This document shows positions 58,249 through 64,000 of a DNA stretch of 64,000 nucleotides, piece by piece (the first letter of the stretch is position 1; every line of letters starts with the position of its first letter). The stretch comes from Amylolactobacillus amylophilus DSM 20533 = JCM 1125. GTDB taxonomy: Bacteria > Bacillota > Bacilli > Lactobacillales > Lactobacillaceae. A model generated the notes under the pieces. It was not told the origin of the DNA and did not search any database. It saw nothing but the letters and a program-made list of their open reading frames with translations. The stretch is taken from positions 1,364,001 to 1,428,000 of the forward strand of contig NZ_CP018888.1 of NCBI RefSeq assembly GCF_001936335.1, read 5' to 3'. A program made the position numbers and the translations under genes.

Positions 58249-58641
58249 ATGGCCGACAGTACAGCAAGAAAAAACTACCAATTTATGAACGAAGCAATCC
58301 CGGAATTTGAACCTAAAAAGGTTCGGGTTCAGGCGCCAAGAAGACAAGTTGTACTAAATCCTAAGCGAGTACCATACTCACGTGTTGAGAAAACATTGCT
58401 GACGGTGGGTTGTGTGCTTACTTTTGCGCTGATGTTTGTCCTAGTGACATTCAGTATCGGTGCAACTAATGCGCAGCGACAATTGCAAACGGTTAACACT
58501 GCGGTTGTGACCAAGCGAGGTCATAATAGTGATTTAGAACAAGAAAAAGGCGAATTGACAAGTACAGAAAGAATGAATAAAATTGCAAAACAACAGGGTT
58601 TGCAATTAATAGAAAGTAACATAAGGACTGTACAGAAATGA
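58249..58641 (+). CDS. ftsL: Cell division protein FtsL
   Basis: 130 residues from ATG at 58249 with GAGGAG six to eight bases before. Basic cytoplasmic head, one membrane helix (about residues 46-66) and a leucine-zipper-like outer part. Its stop overlaps the next start. Confidence 0.9.
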   Translation: MADSTARKNYQFMNEAIPEFEPKKVRVQAPRRQVVLNPKRVPYSRVEKTLLTVGCVLTFALMFVLVTFSIGATNAQRQLQTVNTAVVTKRGHNSDLEQEKGELTSTERMNKIAKQQGLQLIESNIRTVQK

Positions 58642-60806
58642 ACGCCAAAGATAAATTACAAAAAAATAAATCCAAAGCACACAACTATCGCTTCACTGTC
58701 GGGCGTTCTTTTCAAGTTGTAGTTGCTTTGGTTTTTCTTGTTTTTGTTGGGCGACTAATCTATATTGGTGTCTCTGACTATGTTAGTGGCGAGAACCTAG
58801 CGGAGCGGACTAATCAAAAGTACAGGCAGAACATTGTATTGAAGGCTAAACGTGGTACTATCTATGATCATAACGGCCAAATAATTGCTGAAGACTCCCA
58901 TGTTTACTCCATTTACGCGGTGCTCGATAAGTCTTATATTGATGCAAAAGAAAAGCCGCTGTACGTGGTCGATAAAGAAAAGACTGCCAAGCAACTAGCA
59001 ACCGTGTTAGAGCTGGATGAAGCCGCTATTTTGAAGTACCTTTCACCGAAGAAAAAAGCATACCAAGTAGAATTTGGTAACGCCGGGCAGGGATTATCAC
59101 TCCAGACGAAGAAGAAAATCCAACAGATGAATTTACCGGGTATTTACTTTAGTGAGAACCCCTCAAGACTCTATCCGAACGGTGATTTTTCATCAAACGT
59201 GGTTGGCTTGGCTCAAGTTGAGAAGACTAAACAGTCTGGCAGCGATCAGTTAATCGGCACAATGGGCATCGAGAAGTATTTTAACAAGCAACTTTCGGGT
59301 ACTGACGGCTTGAAGGAAGCGAAGATCGATTCTTACGGTTACGAACTACCGAATGACCAGAAAGTTTTGAAAAGAGCGACGGACGGGCAAGATGTTTATC
59401 TGACCATCGATACGAGGCTCCAGAATTATCTGGAAGACTTGTTAAATGAAAGCGTGACAAAGTATGCGCCTAAGGGTGTGACCGCCGTTTTGGCGGAGGC
59501 TAAGACTGGCAAAATATTGGCCGCTGCCCAGAGGCCATCGTTCAATCCTCAGACTAAGGTTGGGCTGGAGAGTTCTTGGCGTAACCGGCTGGTTGAAGAT
59601 AGTTACGAACCGGGTTCTGTCATGAAAGTCCTTACGTTAGCTGCCACGGTTGATAGCGGCCATTACAACCCGAATGAGTTGTATCAGTCAGGTTCGGTCA
59701 ACGTACTGGGTTCAACTATTCGTGACTGGAATTATTCTGGTTGGGGTTCGATCCCGTTCGCCCAAGCCTTTCCGCGTTCTAGTAATGTCGGGATGTTAAA
59801 ACTTGAGCAGAAGATGGGCGGTAAAGTGTGGGGTTCATACCTAGATCGCTTCGGTATTACGAAGAAGACCGGCGTGACCTTACCAGGCGAAACTGCTGGT
59901 GCCAAGCAATTCAAGTCTGTCTTGGATCAGGCAGTTACCTCATTTGGACAAGGTGTGAATGTCACGGTAATGCAGATGCTCCAGGCCCTCACAGCCATCG
60001 CAAATAAGGGGCAGATGATTAAGCCGCAATTTGTAGAAAAGATAACGAATCAAAACGGCAAACAGGTTCAAGGATATCAAGTGCATAAGGTTGGTACACC
60101 TGTCGTATCAGAGCAAACTACGAAAACAGTTCTATCAAGCATGCGGGACGTAGTTAATGCAGAATATGGTACCGGACAGGCATACAAAATGGAGGGCCAG
60201 GATTTGGCTGTTAAGACGGGAACGGCACAACTAGCTAAACCTAACGGTGGTGGTTACCTCTCAGGCAAAAATAACTACGTCTTTTCCGTTGTAGGACTAG
60301 CTCCTGCAAGTAATCCGAAGTACATTCTTTATCTAACGTACAAGCAACCGCAAAAGATGACACAAGCGGCAGAAACTATCATGAGTGAGATTTTTAAACC
60401 GCTAATGACGCGTGTCCTGCAAAATTATAGTGCAGGGGGTCTTCAATCAAAGGAGACTCAGTTCAATGTTCCATTAGTGACCAATTTACCGGCTGCACAG
60501 GCTGTCAGTGCTACTTCAAAAGCAGGTTTAGTACCCGTACTAATTGGCGATGGTTCAAAGGTCACGAAACAGAGTCAAGCGGCAAACATTAAGGTCAACG
60601 CCGGGGAGAAGTTGCTGTTGTATGCCGGTGGTAAGTTAAAGATGCCCGACATGATTGGTTGGTCTAGCGCTGAAGTTAATGCGTTTAATTCATTAACAGG
60701 CTTGAAGATTAAACAGTCGGGTAGTGGCTTAGTCACCACACAATCAGTTCCAGAGAATACAGAAATTACAACTGCTTCACAGATTACAGTGCAGCTGAAG
60801 GAGTAA
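58638..60806 (+). CDS. pbpB: Penicillin-binding protein 2B (septal transpeptidase)
   Basis: 722 residues: one N-terminal membrane helix (about 26-46), dimerisation domain, and transpeptidase domain with S327 in SVMK, SSN near residue 378 and KTGTAQ near residue 530. Two C-terminal PASTA-like repeats follow (about residues 590-722). Class B PBP that works with FtsW at the septum. Confidence 0.95.
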   Translation: MNAKDKLQKNKSKAHNYRFTVGRSFQVVVALVFLVFVGRLIYIGVSDYVSGENLAERTNQKYRQNIVLKAKRGTIYDHNGQIIAEDSHVYSIYAVLDKSYIDAKEKPLYVVDKEKTAKQLATVLELDEAAILKYLSPKKKAYQVEFGNAGQGLSLQTKKKIQQMNLPGIYFSENPSRLYPNGDFSSNVVGLAQVEKTKQSGSDQLIGTMGIEKYFNKQLSGTDGLKEAKIDSYGYELPNDQKVLKRATDGQDVYLTIDTRLQNYLEDLLNESVTKYAPKGVTAVLAEAKTGKILAAAQRPSFNPQTKVGLESSWRNRLVEDSYEPGSVMKVLTLAATVDSGHYNPNELYQSGSVNVLGSTIRDWNYSGWGSIPFAQAFPRSSNVGMLKLEQKMGGKVWGSYLDRFGITKKTGVTLPGETAGAKQFKSVLDQAVTSFGQGVNVTVMQMLQALTAIANKGQMIKPQFVEKITNQNGKQVQGYQVHKVGTPVVSEQTTKTVLSSMRDVVNAEYGTGQAYKMEGQDLAVKTGTAQLAKPNGGGYLSGKNNYVFSVVGLAPASNPKYILYLTYKQPQKMTQAAETIMSEIFKPLMTRVLQNYSAGGLQSKETQFNVPLVTNLPAAQAVSATSKAGLVPVLIGDGSKVTKQSQAANIKVNAGEKLLLYAGGKLKMPDMIGWSSAEVNAFNSLTGLKIKQSGSGLVTTQSVPENTEITTASQITVQLKE

Positions 60807-60809
60807 AAA

Positions 60810-61766
60810 ATGGGTCAAAGTTTAATTGCGCTAGTAAGTGGTTTTGTGATCACCGTGATGGTGCTACCATTGTTTATCGGCTACCTACGCATGCGAGACG
60901 AAGGACAACAGATTAGAGAAGAGGGACCGAAGTGGCACGCGAAGAAGGCGGGCACCCCGACGATGGGTGGTCTAGTATTTTCCATTGCCGCTATCGTATC
61001 GGCAACCTGGGTGGCAATTTGGCAGGGAGTGGCCAATAAGACCCTGTTGGTCTTAGTCATCGCATTTGTGGGCTTTGCCCTGATTGGCTTCTTCGATGAT
61101 GGCATTGGTCTAGTGCTGAAAAGAAATATGGGTTTGCGTGCGTATCAGAAGCTCCTTGCGCAGATAATTATTGCGGTGATTGTCATCTATATTCTGTTCA
61201 CGGATAAGTTTAGCTTCACGATTGACGTACCTTTCATCGGTTCGGTTGACAATATTTGGTTTTATGCATTATTCACGATTGTCTGGCTGGTTGGCTTCTC
61301 AAACGCTGTCAACCTATCCGACGGCATTGACGGACTTGCCGGTGGCTTAGCGATTATCGCATATGGGACATATGGGATTATCGCTTATCAGCAGCATAAC
61401 ATGATAGTGCTGTACTTTACGATGGCGGTGGTTGGTGCGTTGATTGGCTTTTTGATCTTCAACAAAAAACCTGCAAAGATTTTCATGGGTGATGTGGGTT
61501 CGCTGGCTCTTGGTGGTGGGATTGCCTTAATCAGTCTTCTGCTAAACCGGCCATGGTCGTTATTGCTCGTCGGAATTGTGTTCGTACTGGAGACGCTGAG
61601 CGTGATGCTACAAGTGACCTCGTTCAAGCTGACAGGGAAGAGAATCTTCAAGATGACGCCTGTGCACCACCATTTCGAGATGAGTGGCTTTAGTGAATGG
61701 CAAGTTGACCTGCTCTTCTGGTCTGTCGGTTTGGTTGCTGCAATTTTATACCTAGTTATTTTCTAA
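60810..61766 (+). CDS. mraY: Phospho-MurNAc-pentapeptide transferase
   Basis: 318 residues, ten membrane segments. Makes lipid I on undecaprenyl phosphate. Motifs: KKAGTPTMGG (about residue 46), FDDG (about 93), NLSDGIDGLAGG (about 170) and PVHHHFEMSG near the end with the HHH segment. Confidence 0.97.
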   Translation: MGQSLIALVSGFVITVMVLPLFIGYLRMRDEGQQIREEGPKWHAKKAGTPTMGGLVFSIAAIVSATWVAIWQGVANKTLLVLVIAFVGFALIGFFDDGIGLVLKRNMGLRAYQKLLAQIIIAVIVIYILFTDKFSFTIDVPFIGSVDNIWFYALFTIVWLVGFSNAVNLSDGIDGLAGGLAIIAYGTYGIIAYQQHNMIVLYFTMAVVGALIGFLIFNKKPAKIFMGDVGSLALGGGIALISLLLNRPWSLLLVGIVFVLETLSVMLQVTSFKLTGKRIFKMTPVHHHFEMSGFSEWQVDLLFWSVGLVAAILYLVIF

Positions 61767-61793
61767 ATTAAAAAGTAAGGTCGATTTGAAGGC

Positions 61794-63167
61794 ATGAAGG
61801 AAACTGAGAAGTATCTTAACCAAAAAGTTTTAATTCTGGGTCTGGCTAAGAGTGGCTATGCTGTGGCGAAGTTACTCTTGCGGCTTGGAGCAAGCATCGT
61901 GGTCAATGATCAAACAGACTTAAGTGATAATGCACAAGCGCATGAATTAGAAGAACAAGGGGTAAAGGTCGTCTCGGGCTTTCATCCAACCGAATTACTA
62001 GATGACAGCTTCTCGTTCATGGTGAAAAATCCCGGAATTTCGTATGACAATGTAATGGTCCAGAGGGCCAAGGAGCTTAATCTACCAATTTTGACCGAGC
62101 CTGAGATAGCTGCAGATGTGACAGAAGCGCGGATTGTTGCTATTACGGGGTCAAACGGCAAGACGACCACGACGATGCTTGCAACAGAGATAATCAACAA
62201 GGCCCTGCCTAATGGGAGAGCCTACGCAGTGGGAAATATCGGACGCCCTATCGCGGAGCTGGCTTTAGATGTGACTAAAGATGACGTCTTAGTGCTTGAA
62301 ATTTCCAGTTTCCAATTGCTGGGGACGAGGAACTTTCATCCTGCCGTGGCCGCCATTGTAGATATTTATCCGACCCATCTCGATTATCACAAAACCTTCG
62401 AGAATTATATCGCAGCTAAATTACTGATTACGAGCAATCAGACTAACACAGACTACTTCATCGCTAACTTCGATCAAAAGGAGATTTTAGAGAGAGAACT
62501 GGCCGATACCAAGGCACATGTGGTTACGTTCTCGATGGAGGACAAGACGGCCGATTATTATGCGGGTGAAACCGCGCTGTACGCGAATGGCGAAGCGCTT
62601 TTACCCGTGCAAGAGGTGAAGTTACCGGGGAGACATAATCTCCAAAATGCGCTAGTCGCAAGCGCAATTGGCCAGCTCTTCGGTGCAACAAAGAAGGAAA
62701 TTGCCGCTGTATTAACTACATTCAGTGGTGTCAAGCATCGAATTCAGTTCGTGACCGAGTTTAACGGTAGAAATATTTATAATGATTCTAAATCTACCAA
62801 TATAGAGGCGGCCACGGTGGCAATTAACAGCTTCAAGCAACCAGAGGTCCTAATCGCCGGTGGACTTGACCGTGGCTTCACATTTGAACAATTGAAACAG
62901 CCGTTGCAACAACACGTTAAGGCGGTGATTCTCTATGGTGAAACTAAATTTTTGCTAGCAGAGACAGCCAAAGATGCGGGTATTAAGGATATTAAGATTG
63001 TTGATACGTTAGAGCAAGCAGTGCCACAGGCATATGAGGCTAGCGAGTCTGGCGATGTGATTCTTTTCTCACCCGCCTGTGCTAGTTGGGACCAGTTCCG
63101 CACATTTGAGGAACGTGGTGATAAATTTATCGAGTACGTCGACAAATTGATGGAGAGGACAAACTAA
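61794..63167 (+). CDS. murD: UDP-MurNAc-L-alanine:D-glutamate ligase
   Basis: 457 residues. ATP loop ITGSNGKTTTTML near residue 117 and the N-terminal Rossmann LGLAKSGYAVAKLL. Adds D-glutamate to the stem peptide, the residue later amidated by MurT-GatD. murG starts on its stop. Confidence 0.97.
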   Translation: MKETEKYLNQKVLILGLAKSGYAVAKLLLRLGASIVVNDQTDLSDNAQAHELEEQGVKVVSGFHPTELLDDSFSFMVKNPGISYDNVMVQRAKELNLPILTEPEIAADVTEARIVAITGSNGKTTTTMLATEIINKALPNGRAYAVGNIGRPIAELALDVTKDDVLVLEISSFQLLGTRNFHPAVAAIVDIYPTHLDYHKTFENYIAAKLLITSNQTNTDYFIANFDQKEILERELADTKAHVVTFSMEDKTADYYAGETALYANGEALLPVQEVKLPGRHNLQNALVASAIGQLFGATKKEIAAVLTTFSGVKHRIQFVTEFNGRNIYNDSKSTNIEAATVAINSFKQPEVLIAGGLDRGFTFEQLKQPLQQHVKAVILYGETKFLLAETAKDAGIKDIKIVDTLEQAVPQAYEASESGDVILFSPACASWDQFRTFEERGDKFIEYVDKLMERTN

Positions 63168-64000
63168 TGCGAGTAATTTTTTCTGGTGGTGGTACAGGCG
63201 GCCACATATATCCAATACTGGCACTGATTAAGTGTATGAAAGAGGAGAATGTCCTGGATGAGGTGCTGTTTGTGGGCACGGAGCGGGGGCTTGAGAGCAA
63301 ACTCGTCCCTGCGGCAGGAATTGCATTTAAGACACTCAAGGTCCAAGGCTTTAATCGGAAGAAGATTATGACTAATGTGAAGACGGTTGAGCTATTCCGC
63401 GAAGCCACGCGCGATGCAAAGCAAATAGTGGCAGATTTTCGCCCGGACGTTGTTGTCGGTACTGGTGGCTACGTCTCGGCCGCTGTGGTTTATGCCGCCA
63501 CTAAGATGCATGTACCAACGATCATCCACGAGCAGAATTCGGTCGTGGGTCTAGCAAATAAATTCCTTGCCCATTTTGTCGACAAAGTCACCTATGTATT
63601 CGATGACGCTGCCAAACAGTTTCCTGAGAAGAAAAAGCTGGTGAAGACTGGTAATCCACGGTCACAAGAGGTGTTAATGCAGCTAACACCAACAGACTTG
63701 ACTAGGTTTAAGTTGAAAAATGGGTTACCTACTGTTTTAATCTTTGGCGGTTCACGCGGTGCAGAACGCATTAACCAGACAACGTTGGCTGCCATCCCTA
63801 TGTTAAATCAGAAACCATACCAAGTCATTTTTGCCACAGGTCAATCCTATTATAACGAGGTGAAGACCCAGTTAGCGCACGAGCTAATAAACGAAAATAT
63901 CTCAATCGTTCCTTATGTTAGTGATATGCCTGCATTGCTGCAGAATATTACGGCAGTGATTGCGCGCTCCGGTGCAACTACAATAGCCGAAGTTACAGCA
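63167..64000 (+). CDS. murG: MurG N-acetylglucosaminyl transferase, 3'-truncated by the window
   Basis: Frame open from ATG at 63167 (sharing the last base of the murD stop) to the end of the window, 278 codons. GT-B fold: SGGGTGGHIYP at residues 6-16, GTGGYVSAAVVYA near residue 96, HEQNS near residue 125, and FGGSRGAERIN near residue 194. Makes lipid II from lipid I. The C-terminal part, about 85 residues, lies outside. Confidence 0.96.
   Translation, partial: MRVIFSGGGTGGHIYPILALIKCMKEENVLDEVLFVGTERGLESKLVPAAGIAFKTLKVQGFNRKKIMTNVKTVELFREATRDAKQIVADFRPDVVVGTGGYVSAAVVYAATKMHVPTIIHEQNSVVGLANKFLAHFVDKVTYVFDDAAKQFPEKKKLVKTGNPRSQEVLMQLTPTDLTRFKLKNGLPTVLIFGGSRGAERINQTTLAAIPMLNQKPYQVIFATGQSYYNEVKTQLAHELINENISIVPYVSDMPALLQNITAVIARSGATTIAEVTA

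Overview
The window is chromosomal DNA of a low-to-moderate-GC Gram-positive coccus or rod of the Lactobacillaceae. The evidence is the gene order (thymidine kinase, RF1, PrmC, Sua5-type protein, GlyA, Upp, F1Fo ATP synthase, MreB family, and the mraZ-to-murG division and wall cluster), strong AGGAGG-type ribosome sites, a valS T-box, a TPP riboswitch before thiT, and a 6S-like RNA next to rarA. The species cannot be named from the sequence alone.

Layout. 1-3961: end of an exopolysaccharide cluster, with a 5'-truncated Wzx-like flippase and the dTDP-L-rhamnose genes rmlA-C-B-D. 4011-8061: an A+T-rich accessory island with two unrecognised membrane proteins and a two-gene ImmA/IrrE protease plus PIN (DUF4411) toxin-antitoxin-like pair. 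8225-11625: mannose/glucose PTS operon (fused IIAB, IIC, IID, ManO) with a cre-like site and a sigma-A promoter. 11616-11974: a 112-bp tandem repeat array. 12081-15009: pgi, two small unknown genes and a histidine phosphatase. 15014-15510: a duplicated antisense-RNA cassette resembling a type I toxin-antitoxin locus. 15530-20309: SHOCT protein, Pit phosphate transporter and its PhoU-like partner, tRNA-Glu and tRNA-Gln, a TetR regulator with double operator next to an ABC-exporter remnant, and a serine hydrolase. 20355-20647: a second, 121-bp tandem array, after murT. 22148-38921: tdk, prfA, prmC, Sua5-type gene, glyA, upp, atpBEFHAGDC, ywzB, mbl, epuA, yidD, DUF2969, rodA, a GcvH-like gene and a DUF2785 gene. 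38991-42622 (minus strand): usp, a small membrane protein, 6S RNA, rarA, yueI-like gene and rpsD with its leader. 42938-64000: ezrA, cysteine desulfurase and thiI, valS, folC, a HAD phosphatase, radC, mreBCD, thiT, DUF4044 and DUF3397 genes, then mraZ-rsmH-ftsL-pbpB-mraY-murD-murG, with murG cut by the window end.

How it works together. Much of the window serves the cell envelope: rhamnose precursor supply and polysaccharide export, lipid II synthesis and amidation (MurT, MraY, MurD, MurG), elongation (MreB, Mbl, MreCD, RodA) and division (EzrA, FtsL, PBP2B). The rest is central energy metabolism (mannose PTS, Pgi, ATP synthase) and translation or tRNA maintenance.

The most unusual signal is the pair of tandem repeat arrays. 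Each begins exactly at the stop codon of a gene (manO on plus, murT on minus). Their units share two conserved blocks and can fold into the same stem layout, while the closing stem differs completely in sequence but stays complementary (CAAAAGAT/ATCTTTTG against CACCCAC/GTGGGTG). This covariation suggests a selected structured RNA or DNA element. The second most unusual is the duplicated promoter-hairpin-terminator cassette at 15014-15510.
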